Shown here one piece after another: positions 1 to 9,086 of a DNA stretch of 64,000 nucleotides. A program made the position numbers and the translations under genes. Numbering within the stretch: position 1 is the stretch's first letter; each line of letters begins with the position of its first letter. Under the pieces are notes generated by a model. The model was not told the origin of the DNA. It searched no databases and saw only the letters and a list, made by a program, of their open reading frames with translations. Origin of the DNA: Pontibaca methylaminivorans (GTDB taxonomy: Bacteria > Pseudomonadota > Alphaproteobacteria > Rhodobacterales > Rhodobacteraceae); the NCBI RefSeq assembly GCF_900156525.1, contig NZ_FTPS01000001.1, positions 1,488,001-1,552,000 on the forward strand, written 5' to 3'.

Positions 1-375
1 CTCAAGAAGGAAAAGAGCGATTATTTTCTGGTGACCCCGGTGGAAAAGATCGGCATCACCGTCGATGACGCGCCGTTTGTCGCCGTCGATTTCACCGCGA
101 AGGGCAAGGGCCGGAAACAGGTGCTGACCTTCACCACCAATGTGGGCGACAGCGTCACCGCCGACGATGAACACCGCATCCGCGTCCATCGCGACAAGAG
201 CGGAGAGCCCTCGCCCTATGTGATGGTCCGCGGCGGGCTTGAGGCGCTGATCGACCGCAAGAGTTTCTACCGCCTGATCGAGCGCGGCTCGCACAAGGAC
301 GGCTGGTTCGGCATCTGGTCGAGCGGGAGCTTTTTCCGCATCATTCCCTCGGACGAGCTGCCGGAGGGCGAATAG
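1..375 (+). CDS. DUF1285 family protein, 5' end outside the window
   Basis: The reading frame is already open at base 1 and ends at a TAG at 373-375. A GTG at 31 could be read as a start, but codons 1-10 (reading LKKEKSDYFL) continue naturally into the conserved part, so this is the C-terminal portion of a longer protein. The visible stretch has the DUF1285 look: a predicted beta-rich core with a VTPVEKIGITVDDAPF segment, a middle YVMVRGGLEALIDR segment and a GIWSSGSFF end. The function of this family is not established. It converges with polA, with 7 bases between the two stop codons. Confidence 0.75.
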   Translation, partial: LKKEKSDYFLVTPVEKIGITVDDAPFVAVDFTAKGKGRKQVLTFTTNVGDSVTADDEHRIRVHRDKSGEPSPYVMVRGGLEALIDRKSFYRLIERGSHKDGWFGIWSSGSFFRIIPSDELPEGE

Positions 376-382
376 GCGCCGA

Positions 383-3172
383 TCAATGCGCCTGGGCCCA
401 GTTCGGGCCGCTGCCGGCGTCCACGGTCAGTTTCACGTCAAGGTGAACCACCGGATCGGCGGCGTTTTCCATCACGTCGCGGGCGCGGGAGATCACCTCG
501 TCAACCGCGCCTTCGGCCACCTCGAACAGCAGTTCGTCATGCACCTGCAACAGCATCCGCGCCGGCAGCCCCTTGATCGCCGCCGGCATGCGGATCATGG
601 CACGGCGGATCACATCGGCGGCGGTGCCCTGAATCGGCGCGTTGATCGCGGCGCGATAGGCCAGCCCCGAGCGCGGCCCCTTGGCATTGATTTCCGGCGT
701 GCGGATGCGGCGCCCGAACAGCGTCTGCACATATTCATGTTCGCGGGCAAATGCCTTGGTCCGCTCCATATAGTCGCGGATGCCGGGGAAGCGTTCGAAA
801 TAGCGGTCGATGAAACCCTGGGCCTCGGCCCGGGGGATGCGCAGGTTGCGGGCAAGGCCAAAGCCCGAAATGCCATAGATCACGCCGAAATTGATCGCCT
901 TGGCCTGGCGGCGGATTTCCGGCGTCATCTGGTCGAGCGGCACGTGGAACATCTCGCTCGCGGTCAGGGCATGGATGTCGAGCCCCTCGGCAAAGGCCGC
1001 CTTCAATTCGTCGATGCCGGCGATATGGGCAAGGATGCGCAATTCGATCTGGGAATAGTCGAGGCTGACCAGCAGGTTGCCTTCCTCGGCCACGAAAGCC
1101 TCGCGGATGCGCCGCCCCTCTTCGCTGCGCACCGGGATGTTCTGGAGGTTCGGATCGGTCGAGGCCAGCCGCCCGGTGTTCGCGCCGGCGATGGAATAGC
1201 AGGTATGCACCCGCCCGGTCTCGGGATTGATATGGGTCTGGAGCGCATCGGTATAGGTCGATTTCAGCTTCGAGATCGCGCGCCAGTCCAGCACCCGGCG
1301 CGCCAGGTCGTGCTCGGTGGCAAGGTCTTCGAGCACGTCCACATTGGTGGAATAGGCGCCGGTCTTGCCGCGCTTGCCGCCGGGCAGGTTCATCTTGTCG
1401 AACAGGATTTCGCCAAGCTGCTTGGGGCTGCCGATATTGAAGGTCTCGCCGGCAAGGCCGTGAATTTCGGCCTCGAGCCCGGCCATTTTCTGCGCGAATG
1501 CGCTCGACATGCGCGAAAGCGTCGCGCGGTCGACCTTGATGCCGTTCATCTCCATCTGCGCCAGCACCGGGATCAGGGGCCGCTCCAGCGTCTCGTAAAC
1601 GGTCGTGACCCGTTCACGGTGAAGCTGCGGCTTGAACGCCTGCCAGAGCCGCAGGGTGACGTCGGCATCCTCGGCCGCGTAGGGCAGCGCATCGTCAACC
1701 GTAACCCGGTCGAAGGTGATCGCCGATTTGCCCGCGCCGAGCAGCGGCTTGATCGGCAGCGGCGTATGCCCGAGATAACGCTCGCAAAGCGTGTCCATGC
1801 CATGCCCGTGCAGCCCGGCATGAAGCGCATAGGACAGCAGCATCGTGTCGTCGATCGGCGCGATGTCGATGCCGCAGCGGGCAAGGATCTTGGCGTCATA
1901 CTTGATGTTCTGCCCGATCTTGAGGATCGCCGGATCCTCGAGCACCGGTTTCAGCAGCGCGAGCGCCTCGTCCACCGGCATCTGCCCCACGGCAAGGCTG
2001 TCGTCGGCGAACAGGTCGCTGCCCGCGCCCGGCCGGTGGCGCAGGGGCAGATAGGCGGCATGGCCCGGCTCGACGCAGAGCGCGACACCGACCAGTTCGG
2101 CCTTCATTTCGTCAAGCGAGGTGGTTTCGGTATCGACCGCCACATAGCCCCGCGCCCGGATCCGCTCGATCCATTGCGCAAGCGTTGCGGCGTCGCCGAT
2201 GCGTTCGTGTTTCACGTCGTCGAACCCGGGTGTCTCCGGGGCCGCGGTCGCGGTCGCTTCGGGTTCGGGGATCGCGGGGGCTTCGACGCCCAGATGTTCG
2301 GCAATGCGCCGGCTCAGGCTGCGGAATTCCATCTCGGCCAGGAACGGCAGCAGCACATCGGGGTCGTAGTCGCGCACCGCGAGATCGTCGAGCGAGAAAT
2401 CGAGCGGCGTATCACAGTCGAGCCGCACCAGTTCGCGGCTCAGTTCGATCTGCACGCGGTGTTCGATCAGGGTCTGGCGGCGCCGGGGCTGGGGGATTTC
2501 TCCGGCGCGGTCCAGCAGGGTGTCGAGATCACCGTATTCGTTGATGAGCAGCGCCGCGGTCTTGATGCCGATGCCGGGAGCGCCGGGGATGTTGTCGACG
2601 CTGTCGCCGGCGAGCGCCTGCGCGTCCACCACCCGTTCGGGCGGCACGCCGAAGCGTTCCTCGACCGCTGCGGCGTCGATGCGCCGGTTCTTCATCGGAT
2701 CGAGAAGTTCGACGCCTCCGCCGACCAGCTGCATCAGATCCTTGTCGGAGGACAGGATCGTGACCCGCCCGCCGCGGTTGCGCGCCTCGCAGGCGAGGGT
2801 GGCGATGATGTCGTCGGCCTCGTAGCCCTCGATTTCGTGGCAGGCGATGTTGAAGGCTTCGGTCGCCCGGCGCGTCAGCGGGATCTGGGGACGCAGATCC
2901 TCGGGCATCGCCTCGCGGTTGGCCTTGTAGAGATCGTAAAGATCATTGCGGAAGGTGTGACCGCTGTGGTCGAAGATCACCGCCGCATGGGTCGGGGCAT
3001 CGCCGCCGTTGCTGTCGAGCACATAGCGGTGCAGCATGTTGCAGAACCCGGCAACCGCACCGATCGGCAGCCCGTCGGATTTCCGGGTGAGCGGGGGAAG
3101 GGCGTGATAGGCGCGGAAGATATAGGCCGAGCCGTCGATCAGATGCAGATGACATCCCTTGTCAAAGGCCAT
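383..3172 (-). CDS. polA: DNA polymerase I
   Basis: Fills gaps after excision repair and removes RNA primers in the cytoplasm. The 929-residue protein has all three classical modules. The 5'-3' exonuclease (about 1-300) starts with LIDGSAYIFRAYHALPP. The 3'-5' exonuclease (about 325-520) keeps its acidic residues in VDTETTSL, NIKYD and YAAEDADV, so proofreading looks intact. The polymerase domain (about 545-929) has motif A SLDYSQIELR, motif B RRQAKAINFGVIYG and motif C QVHDE at about 876-880. Length fits the family. The start is the ATG at 3170-3172, whose product begins directly with the exonuclease strand. The zinc-finger gene upstream is on the same strand, 105 bases away. Confidence 0.97.
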   Translation of the reverse strand: MAFDKGCHLHLIDGSAYIFRAYHALPPLTRKSDGLPIGAVAGFCNMLHRYVLDSNGGDAPTHAAVIFDHSGHTFRNDLYDLYKANREAMPEDLRPQIPLTRRATEAFNIACHEIEGYEADDIIATLACEARNRGGRVTILSSDKDLMQLVGGGVELLDPMKNRRIDAAAVEERFGVPPERVVDAQALAGDSVDNIPGAPGIGIKTAALLINEYGDLDTLLDRAGEIPQPRRRQTLIEHRVQIELSRELVRLDCDTPLDFSLDDLAVRDYDPDVLLPFLAEMEFRSLSRRIAEHLGVEAPAIPEPEATATAAPETPGFDDVKHERIGDAATLAQWIERIRARGYVAVDTETTSLDEMKAELVGVALCVEPGHAAYLPLRHRPGAGSDLFADDSLAVGQMPVDEALALLKPVLEDPAILKIGQNIKYDAKILARCGIDIAPIDDTMLLSYALHAGLHGHGMDTLCERYLGHTPLPIKPLLGAGKSAITFDRVTVDDALPYAAEDADVTLRLWQAFKPQLHRERVTTVYETLERPLIPVLAQMEMNGIKVDRATLSRMSSAFAQKMAGLEAEIHGLAGETFNIGSPKQLGEILFDKMNLPGGKRGKTGAYSTNVDVLEDLATEHDLARRVLDWRAISKLKSTYTDALQTHINPETGRVHTCYSIAGANTGRLASTDPNLQNIPVRSEEGRRIREAFVAEEGNLLVSLDYSQIELRILAHIAGIDELKAAFAEGLDIHALTASEMFHVPLDQMTPEIRRQAKAINFGVIYGISGFGLARNLRIPRAEAQGFIDRYFERFPGIRDYMERTKAFAREHEYVQTLFGRRIRTPEINAKGPRSGLAYRAAINAPIQGTAADVIRRAMIRMPAAIKGLPARMLLQVHDELLFEVAEGAVDEVISRARDVMENAADPVVHLDVKLTVDAGSGPNWAQAH

Positions 3173-3277
3173 GGCCGTCCTCCCTGGCTGGTTCCGGGGT
3201 CTGTTCCGGGCGCACCCCGGGCAAGGCGGTTCGCTGCCCGTGCCCCGATGCAGGACAGGGGCGCATGGCGGCGTGGA

Positions 3278-3484
3278 TCAGACCTCTTTCCCCATGCCGC
3301 CGACACTGGCCTTATCGACGCAGTCGCGGTGCACGAAGCGCGCATCGCAATAGCCGCATTCGACCCAGCCCCGCTCCGGCGGGATCCTGAGCCAGACGCG
3401 GGGGTGGCCGAGCGCACCCTCGCCGCCATCGCAGGCGACCCGCCAGCTGTTCACGATTCTGGTCTCCGGCGCCTCGACGGTCAT
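3278..3484 (-). CDS. Zinc-finger (CHCC type) domain protein
   Basis: A 68-residue protein with the spaced metal-binding set C-x2-C-x5-H-x2-C in [14 protein letters not shown] near its C-terminus, preceded by a cysteine in RVACDGGEG. This matches the small CHCC zinc-finger family (PF10276); in mitochondria the related protein is a complex I subunit, while the role of free bacterial members is unclear. The ATG at 3482-3484 is the internal start that removes a long unrelated N-terminal read-through. It lies upstream of polA on the same strand and divergent from the ABC ATPase gene. Confidence 0.85.
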   Translation of the reverse strand: MTVEAPETRIVNSWRVACDGGEGALGHPRVWLRIPPERGWVECGYCDARFVHRDCVDKASVGGMGKEV

Positions 3485-3571
3485 GCTCTGACGATCCTTC
3501 TGGTTGTCGCCTGGATGGGCTTGCATTAGGTGCTTTATGAGCCATGGGAAAAGCAGGGGCAAGAGGCGGCA

Positions 3572-4579
3572 ATGACCGAGGATGCGATCCGGATCGAGGG
3601 GTTGACCAAGATCTACCGCGCCCAGCGCAGCCAGCCGCCCAAGCATGCGCTGAAAGGCGTCGATCTGACCATCCCGCGCGGCTCGGTCTTCGGGCTGCTG
3701 GGGCCGAACGGAGCGGGGAAATCGACGCTCATCAACATCCTTGCCGGGCTCGTCATCAAGACCTCGGGCCGGGTGACGATCTGGGGCTTCGATCAGGACC
3801 GCAACCCGCGCCAGAGCCGCGCCGCGATCGGCGTGATGCCGCAGGAGCTGAACCTCGACCCGTTCTTCACGCCGCGCGGGGCGCTCGAGGTGCAGGCCGG
3901 GCTTTACGGGCTGTCGCGCAAGCAGCGCCGCAGCGACGAGATCCTGGAAATGGTCGGGCTTGCCGACAAGGCCGAAGCCTATGCGCGCACCCTGTCGGGC
4001 GGCATGCGGCGGCGGCTTCTGCTGGGCAAAGCGCTTGTGCACAGCCCGCATATCCTGGTGCTGGACGAGCCCACCGCCGGGGTGGACATCGAATTGCGCC
4101 AGATGCTCTGGCAGAACGTGCGCCGGCTGAACCGCGAGGGCATGACCATCATCCTCACCACCCATTACCTGGAAGAAGCGCAGGAGATGTGCGACGAGAT
4201 CGCGATCATCGCCGACGGCGAGGTGGTGGCGCGCGACAGCACCGGCAGCATGCTGGGCCGGCTTGACGCGCGGGCGATGATCATCTGGCCCGACGGGCCG
4301 GTCGGGGAACTGCCGCAGGCCGAGGGCATCGAGGCCGAGTTGCGCGGCGACGGCGCGATTGTGCTGAGCTACCGCAGCCGCCAGACCAGTGCCGAGCGGG
4401 TGCTCGAGGTGGTGCACGGGGCCGGGATCCGCATCCGCGATGTGCAGACCCAGGAGCCCGATCTTGAGGATGTGTTCCTCGCGCTCACATCGAGGCGGCA
4501 GCCGGGGGCTCTGCCCCCGGACCCCCGGGATATTTCCCCGCCAGAAGAAGATGCCGGGGCGGGACGCCGGCGCGGTTGA
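3572..4579 (+). CDS. YadG-like ABC transporter ATP-binding protein
   Basis: ATPase subunit of an ABC-2 type exporter, 335 residues from the ATG at 3572, which follows a GAGGCGG ribosome site; an in-frame ATG at 3530 lacks one. Walker A is GPNGAGKST (44-52), the signature LSGGM (141-145), Walker [11 protein letters not shown] with D-loop VDIELR, and the switch His is in TTHYLEE. The core resembles E. coli YadG. The usual neighbouring membrane subunit (YadH-like) is absent on both sides, so its partner must be elsewhere or missing. Residues 311-335 ([10 protein letters not shown] onward) are encoded by an intergenic repeat that runs over the expected end of the gene, so this tail is probably not functional. 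Confidence 0.9.
   Translation: MTEDAIRIEGLTKIYRAQRSQPPKHALKGVDLTIPRGSVFGLLGPNGAGKSTLINILAGLVIKTSGRVTIWGFDQDRNPRQSRAAIGVMPQELNLDPFFTPRGALEVQAGLYGLSRKQRRSDEILEMVGLADKAEAYARTLSGGMRRRLLLGKALVHSPHILVLDEPTAGVDIELRQMLWQNVRRLNREGMTIILTTHYLEEAQEMCDEIAIIADGEVVARDSTGSMLGRLDARAMIIWPDGPVGELPQAEGIEAELRGDGAIVLSYRSRQTSAERVLEVVHGAGIRIRDVQTQEPDLEDVFLALTSRRQPGALPPDPRDISPPEEDAGAGRRRG
4501..4556 (+). repeat. Intergenic repeat, copy A (overlaps the end of the ABC ATPase gene)
   Basis: A GC-rich hairpin (gggggc, loop tctg, cccccgg type) is followed by the conserved core cccgggatatttcc and then gccagaagaa. The same order recurs at 44521 and 56082. This copy lies over the 3' end of the ABC ATPase frame and is translated as its last 25 residues. 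The hairpin could act as a transcription terminator, but no T-run follows directly. Confidence 0.75.
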
Positions 4580-4652
4580 GGCGGGCCGCTCTTGCGCGGG
4601 GCCGCCGGCGGCGCCATAGTCCGGTTTTTCGCGCAGAACAGGAGCGGCGCCC

Positions 4653-4940
4653 ATGGCGAAGGGATATATCATCGGTCATATCACCGTGCGGGATCCGGAG
4701 GCCTACAAGGACTATGTCGCGCTCGATACGCCGATCCTCGAGCGGCTCGGCGGACGGTTCGTGGTGCGGGGCGGACAGGCCGAGGTGGTGGAAGGTGAGA
4801 CGAACGAGCGCCATGTGGTGATCGAGTTCCCGAGCTACCGCGCCGCGCTCGATGCCTATAACGACCCGGATTATCAGGCGGCAGCGGCGATCCGCCGCCG
4901 CGCGGCCGAAACCGTGATGCTGGTGGTCGAGGGGGTCTGA
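4653..4940 (+). CDS. DUF1330 family protein
   Basis: A 95-residue protein of the DUF1330 dimeric alpha/beta-barrel-like family, recognisable from the N-terminal [20 protein letters not shown] segment, the central GGRFVVRGG and the [17 protein letters not shown] segment. These small cytoplasmic proteins have no agreed biochemical function. It lies 73 bases after the ABC ATPase gene, just past the repeat element, and converges with the lytic transglycosylase gene with 7 bases between the stops. The start has an AGGAGCGGC ribosome site 5-6 bases upstream. Confidence 0.9.
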   Translation: MAKGYIIGHITVRDPEAYKDYVALDTPILERLGGRFVVRGGQAEVVEGETNERHVVIEFPSYRAALDAYNDPDYQAAAAIRRRAAETVMLVVEGV

Positions 4941-4947
4941 ACCCGCC

Positions 4948-6267
4948 TCAGCGCAGGCGCTCGAGCAGTTGCGGCGAGGCGTAGCCGTCGGGCGCCATCC
5001 CCTGTGCGATCTGGAACGAGCGCACCGCCGAGACGGTGCGCGGCCCGATCTGCCCGTCCACCCCTTCGGTGTCGAATCCGAGCGCGGTCAGGCGTTCCTG
5101 CATCTCGATCTTTTCGTCGCGGGTCAGTGCGCGGTCATGGCGTGGCCACTCGGCCCGGATCGGGCCCTTTCCGCGCAGCCGGTCGCTCAGGTGGCCGACG
5201 GCGAGCGCATAGGAATCGGCGGCGTTGTAGCGCCGGATCACGGAAAAGTTGTCGAAGATCATGAAGGCCGCGCCACGCCCGCCCGCCGGCAGCAGAATCG
5301 CCGCCTGCCCGTGATCCGGCACCTTGTGCCCGTTTGTGTCGCGGATGCCGAGGCGGGCCCAGTCCGAGGGCATGCGGGTGATGTCGCGGTCGGCCAGGCG
5401 ATAGTCGAAGCCGCGCGGCAGCGTGACCTCGACCCCCCAGGGCTGGCCCTTTTTCCAGCCGAACCGGGCGAGATAGGCGGCGGTCGAGGCCAGCGAATCC
5501 GCCGGATCGTCGGACCAGATGTCGCGCCGCCCGTCGCCGGTGAAATCCACCGCGTGTTCAAGGTACGAGGTCGGCATGAACTGGGTATGCCCCATCGCGC
5601 CGGCCCAGCTTCCGGTCATGCGGCGGGGCGGGATGTCGCCGTGCTGGATGATCGTCAGCGCGGCGATGAGCTGATCCTCGAAGAAGGCGGCGCGGCGCCC
5701 GTCATGGGCGAGCGTGGCCAGCGAGGTCACGATGTCGCTTTTGCCGCGGTGGCTGCCGTAGGAGGATTCGAGCCCCCAGATCGCCGCGACGACCTCTTTT
5801 TCCACGCCGTAGCGGGATTCGATTGCCGCCAGCGTGCGGGAATTGTCCTGGATCGCCGCCTTGCCGTTGCGGATCCGCGAATCAGAAACGGCGCCGTCCA
5901 GATATTGCCAGATCGTGCGCGAGAATTCGGACTGGTTGCCATCGCGGGCGACGATGTCGGGGTCGGGGCGCACGCCGTCGAAGGCCGCGTCGAAGGTGCG
6001 GGCGCTGATCCCTTTGCTCAGGGCGCGCTGGCGGAAACTGCCGACCCATTCCCGGAAATCGCGGATGATATCGTCGCCTGCCTGTCTGGTCATGACCACC
6101 TGCCGTGCCGCCGGGCGGAGCGACTGCGCGAGCGTCGGGCCGGGCATCGCGACGCGGATGGCCTGCGGCGGGCGTGTCTCGGGGCGAAGCGATTGCTCGA
6201 CCGCCCCGGCCGGCATGCCATGGATGAGGAACACGCCGAAAAGCGCGGCGCCTGCCTGTCGTTTCAT
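4948..6267 (-). CDS. Lytic murein transglycosylase (MltB-like) with peptidoglycan-binding domain
   Basis: Periplasmic enzyme that cleaves the MurNAc-GlcNAc bond of peptidoglycan to give 1,6-anhydro products. The start chosen (ATG 6265-6267) gives a signal peptide KRQAGAALFGVFLIHGMPAGA; an earlier ATG at 6333 would add 22 unlikely residues. The SLT_2 domain holds the catalytic glutamate in WGLESSYGSHRG and the MGHTQFMPTSYLEHAVDF segment typical of the MltB family. The last 60 or so residues form a PG_binding_1 domain (LTALGFDTEGVDGQIGPRT). 439 residues, normal for this type. It lies upstream of nothing on its strand; RNase R precedes it by 93 bases. Confidence 0.93.
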   Translation of the reverse strand: MKRQAGAALFGVFLIHGMPAGAVEQSLRPETRPPQAIRVAMPGPTLAQSLRPAARQVVMTRQAGDDIIRDFREWVGSFRQRALSKGISARTFDAAFDGVRPDPDIVARDGNQSEFSRTIWQYLDGAVSDSRIRNGKAAIQDNSRTLAAIESRYGVEKEVVAAIWGLESSYGSHRGKSDIVTSLATLAHDGRRAAFFEDQLIAALTIIQHGDIPPRRMTGSWAGAMGHTQFMPTSYLEHAVDFTGDGRRDIWSDDPADSLASTAAYLARFGWKKGQPWGVEVTLPRGFDYRLADRDITRMPSDWARLGIRDTNGHKVPDHGQAAILLPAGGRGAAFMIFDNFSVIRRYNAADSYALAVGHLSDRLRGKGPIRAEWPRHDRALTRDEKIEMQERLTALGFDTEGVDGQIGPRTVSAVRSFQIAQGMAPDGYASPQLLERLR

Positions 6268-6360
6268 GTCTGTCCCCGGTTTTCCGGTTTTTCTGCTCGC
6301 GGGCAGCATAGCGCCGAATCGCGCGGACACCAAAGGGTTTGAGCAGGCCCGGCAGCGATT

Positions 6361-8613
6361 TCAGCGGCGCTTGCGGAGCACCTTGCGCTTGTGCTTTTCG
6401 GCCTTGCGGGCGGCATGGACGGGTTTGCGCCGGGGGGAGCGCCCCTTCGGGCCGGCAGGGCGGGGCAGCGGTTTTCCATCGAGGTCGAGCAGTTCGAATT
6501 CGAGCCCCCCGCTCACCGGCGCCGCCTGCACGAGCCGCACGGTGACGCGCTGACCGATAGCGATCACAGCGCCGCTGTCGGCCCCCATGAGCGTCCCGTT
6601 CCGCGCATCGAGGTGGAAATACTCATGCCCGAGCGAGCGCACCGGCACCAGCCCGTCGGCGCCGGTCTCGTCCAGGGTGACGAACAGGCCGAAACGGGCG
6701 ATGCCGCTGATCCGGCCCGGAAAATCGGTTCCGAGCCGTTCCGAGAGATAGGCGGCAAGGTAGCGGTCCGTGGTGTCGCGGTCGGCCATCATCGAGCGCC
6801 GCTCGGTGTCCGAGATATGGGCCGCGACCTGTTCCAGCCGCTCGGCCTGTTCGGGGGCAAGCGCGCCCCGGCCCCAGCCATGGGCCGTGATCAGCGCCCG
6901 GTGCACGACGAGATCGGCATAGCGGCGGATCGGCGAGGTGAAATGGGCATAGCGTGGGAGGGCGAGCCCGAAATGGCCGAAATTCTCGGGCGAGTAATAG
7001 GCCTGCGTCATGGCCCTGAGCGTCGCCATGTTGATGAGGTCGGCATCCTCGCGCCCCGTGGCTTGCGACAGCAGCGCGTTCAGGTGCCGCGTCTGCAGCA
7101 CCTGTCCTTTCGCGAGGGTAAGGCCCGAAGCGGCAGCGGTTTCGCGCAGCGCGTCGATCTTTTCCGGTGCCGGTTCCTCGTGTACGCGGAACAGCAGCGG
7201 CTGGCGGCGCGCGATCAGCGTCTCGGCGGCGCAGACATTGGCGAGCACCATGAATTCCTCGATCACCCGATGCGCATCGAGCCGCTCGCGGAAGTTGACC
7301 GAGGTGACCTTGCCTTCGTCCGAGAGCATGATCCGCCGCTCCGGCAGGTCGAGGTCGAGCGGCTGGCGCCGGTTCCGCGCCGCGTCGAGCGCGCGCCAGG
7401 CGGCAAAGACCGGCTCCAGCACCGGGGCGAGCAGCGGCTCGGTGCGTTCGCTCGTCTCGCCGTCGATGGCGGCCTGCACCTCTTCGTAGCTGAGCGAGGC
7501 GCCCGAACGGATCAGCACCCGGTGAAAGCTGTGGGCGACCCTGTTGCCCTCGGCGTCGATGCGCATCTGCACGGCGATGGCGGGGCGCGGTTCGCCCTCG
7601 ATCAGCGAGCAGAGATCGGCCGAGAGGCGCTCGGGCAGCATGGGCACGACACGGTCGGGAAAATAGGTCGAGTTGCCCCGCTCCAGCGCATCGCGGTCCA
7701 GCGCCCCGCCGGTATGGACATAGGCGGCGACATCGGCGATCGCGACCCAGATCACATGTCCGCCCTTGTTGTCGGGCGCCTCGTCCGGCCAGGCGCAGCA
7801 GGCATCGTCATGGTCACGGGCGTCCGCGGGGTCGATGGTCACAAAAGGCAGCGCCGTCAGATCCTCGCGCCCGTCGGGTCCAAGCGGCAGCAGCGCCTCG
7901 GCCTCGGCAAGGGCGGCTTCGGAAAAGCGGTCGGGGATGCCGTGCTGGTGAATCGCAATCAGCGACACGGCCTTCGGCGCCGTCGCATCGCCGAGCCGCT
8001 CGAGCACCCGTGCCTTCGGCAGGCCGAGCCGATCCCGGCGCCCGGACAGTTCCGCCTCGACCAGTTCGCCGTCGGTCGCCCCGCCGGCGGCTTCGAGCGG
8101 CACGATCCATTCCTTGTGCCGGCCCTTGTCGATCGGCACGATCCGTCCGCCTTCGGCCCCGGTGCGGTAGATGCCGAGCACGGTTTCCGGGCTGAAGCCG
8201 ATGCGGCGGATCACCCGCGCCTCGTAGTTGTGATCTTCGGCATGAACCACCGAAAGGCGCGCGAGGATCCGGTCGCCCTCGCCCAGCGCCGGATCCGAGT
8301 CGCGCAGGCGCAGCAGCACGATGGGCTCGACCCCCTCGCCGCGCCATTCGAGCGGACGTGCGAAAAGGTCGCCCTCGGCATCGGGCGCAAGCACCTTCAG
8401 CACGCTCACCGGTGGCAGGCGCTCGGGGTCGCGATAGCTCTTGCGGCGTTTTTCCAGGTGGCCCTCGTCCTCGAGCTCGTGCAGCACGCGCTTGAGGTCG
8501 ATGCGGGCCGCGCCCTTGATTCCGAACGCCTTTGCGATCTCGCGTTTGGAGGCGAGCGAGGGATTCTCGGCGATCCACTCGAGGATCTCGGCCTTGGTCG
8601 GGATACGCGTCAT
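6361..8613 (-). CDS. rnr: Ribonuclease R
   Basis: Processive 3'-5' exoribonuclease that degrades structured RNA. The 750-residue protein starts with a winged-helix segment (TKAEILEWIAENPSLASKREIAKAF), followed by cold-shock domains, the RNB catalytic domain with the magnesium-binding run DPADARDHDDA at 261-271, an S1 domain around 640-710 and a basic tail (KPVHAARKAEKHKRK), all expected for RNase R rather than RNase II. The 127-residue gene upstream is 72 bases away on the same strand. No oddity seen. Confidence 0.96.
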   Translation of the reverse strand: MTRIPTKAEILEWIAENPSLASKREIAKAFGIKGAARIDLKRVLHELEDEGHLEKRRKSYRDPERLPPVSVLKVLAPDAEGDLFARPLEWRGEGVEPIVLLRLRDSDPALGEGDRILARLSVVHAEDHNYEARVIRRIGFSPETVLGIYRTGAEGGRIVPIDKGRHKEWIVPLEAAGGATDGELVEAELSGRRDRLGLPKARVLERLGDATAPKAVSLIAIHQHGIPDRFSEAALAEAEALLPLGPDGREDLTALPFVTIDPADARDHDDACCAWPDEAPDNKGGHVIWVAIADVAAYVHTGGALDRDALERGNSTYFPDRVVPMLPERLSADLCSLIEGEPRPAIAVQMRIDAEGNRVAHSFHRVLIRSGASLSYEEVQAAIDGETSERTEPLLAPVLEPVFAAWRALDAARNRRQPLDLDLPERRIMLSDEGKVTSVNFRERLDAHRVIEEFMVLANVCAAETLIARRQPLLFRVHEEPAPEKIDALRETAAASGLTLAKGQVLQTRHLNALLSQATGREDADLINMATLRAMTQAYYSPENFGHFGLALPRYAHFTSPIRRYADLVVHRALITAHGWGRGALAPEQAERLEQVAAHISDTERRSMMADRDTTDRYLAAYLSERLGTDFPGRISGIARFGLFVTLDETGADGLVPVRSLGHEYFHLDARNGTLMGADSGAVIAIGQRVTVRLVQAAPVSGGLEFELLDLDGKPLPRPAGPKGRSPRRKPVHAARKAEKHKRKVLRKRR

Positions 8614-8662
8614 GACGCTTCCCTACCACGGCCGCGCGGGCGCGTCATGAGCAAAGTCGAGC

Positions 8663-8680
8663 CCCCCATCCGGGTGGGGG
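8663..8680 (-). terminator. Hairpin between the 127-residue gene and rnr
   Basis: The sequence cccccatccgggtggggg can fold into a 6-bp GC stem with a 6-base loop, immediately after the stop codon of the 8686-9069 gene. There is no T-run on the transcribed strand, so it may attenuate or stabilise rather than terminate. Confidence 0.35.
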
Positions 8681-8685
8681 CGCTA

Positions 8686-9069
8686 TCAGCCGCCGGCCCC
8701 GTTCGTCCCGGTTCCGGCATCCTCGGGCGCGCCGTCGAAGAACGGTGTCATCTGCGCGACGATCACCGCGTTTTCGTCCATGGCGCGCTGCATCAGCGCC
8801 GCCTCTTCGCTGTCGATCTCGTGACCCAGTGCCTCGCGTTCCGCGCGGGTGCCGTAGCCGGTCACGTCAAGCGGCGCGGTGCCGGCCTGTTTCAGGACGG
8901 CGACCGTTTCGCGCACCGCTTCGGCCTCGTCCACGCCCGAGGCATAGACCATGAGCGCGGCCCCGGTCGCCTTGTCGGGCAGGCCGTCGCCCGGTTTGCG
9001 CCCGAGCTGAACCAGCAGGGTGAACACCTGCTGGCGCGAGCCCGAAGCGGTTTCCGCCCGTTCGGCCAT
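8686..9069 (-). CDS. Hypothetical protein, 127 residues
   Basis: Not recognised as a named family. The start (ATG 9067-9069) gives MAERAETASGSRQQVFTLLV, with no signal peptide or membrane segment. The middle (AALMVYASGVDEAEAVRETVAVLKQAG, then VTGYGTRAERE) looks like a small alpha/beta domain; the C-terminus is Gly/Thr rich and probably disordered. It sits between the GlsB-like gene (17 bases upstream) and rnr on the same strand and may be co-transcribed with both. Codon bias matches the surroundings, which supports a real gene. Confidence 0.7.
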   Translation of the reverse strand: MAERAETASGSRQQVFTLLVQLGRKPGDGLPDKATGAALMVYASGVDEAEAVRETVAVLKQAGTAPLDVTGYGTRAEREALGHEIDSEEAALMQRAMDENAVIVAQMTPFFDGAPEDAGTGTNGAGG

Positions 9070-9086
9070 GACAACGCCCCGCGCCG

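Noticed and set aside
386-3529. Open frame of 1047 codons on the plus strand over polA
   Set aside because: Antisense to an intact polA with all motifs; its product is rich in Arg, His, Gly and Asp with no family pattern. High GC makes such shadow frames common.
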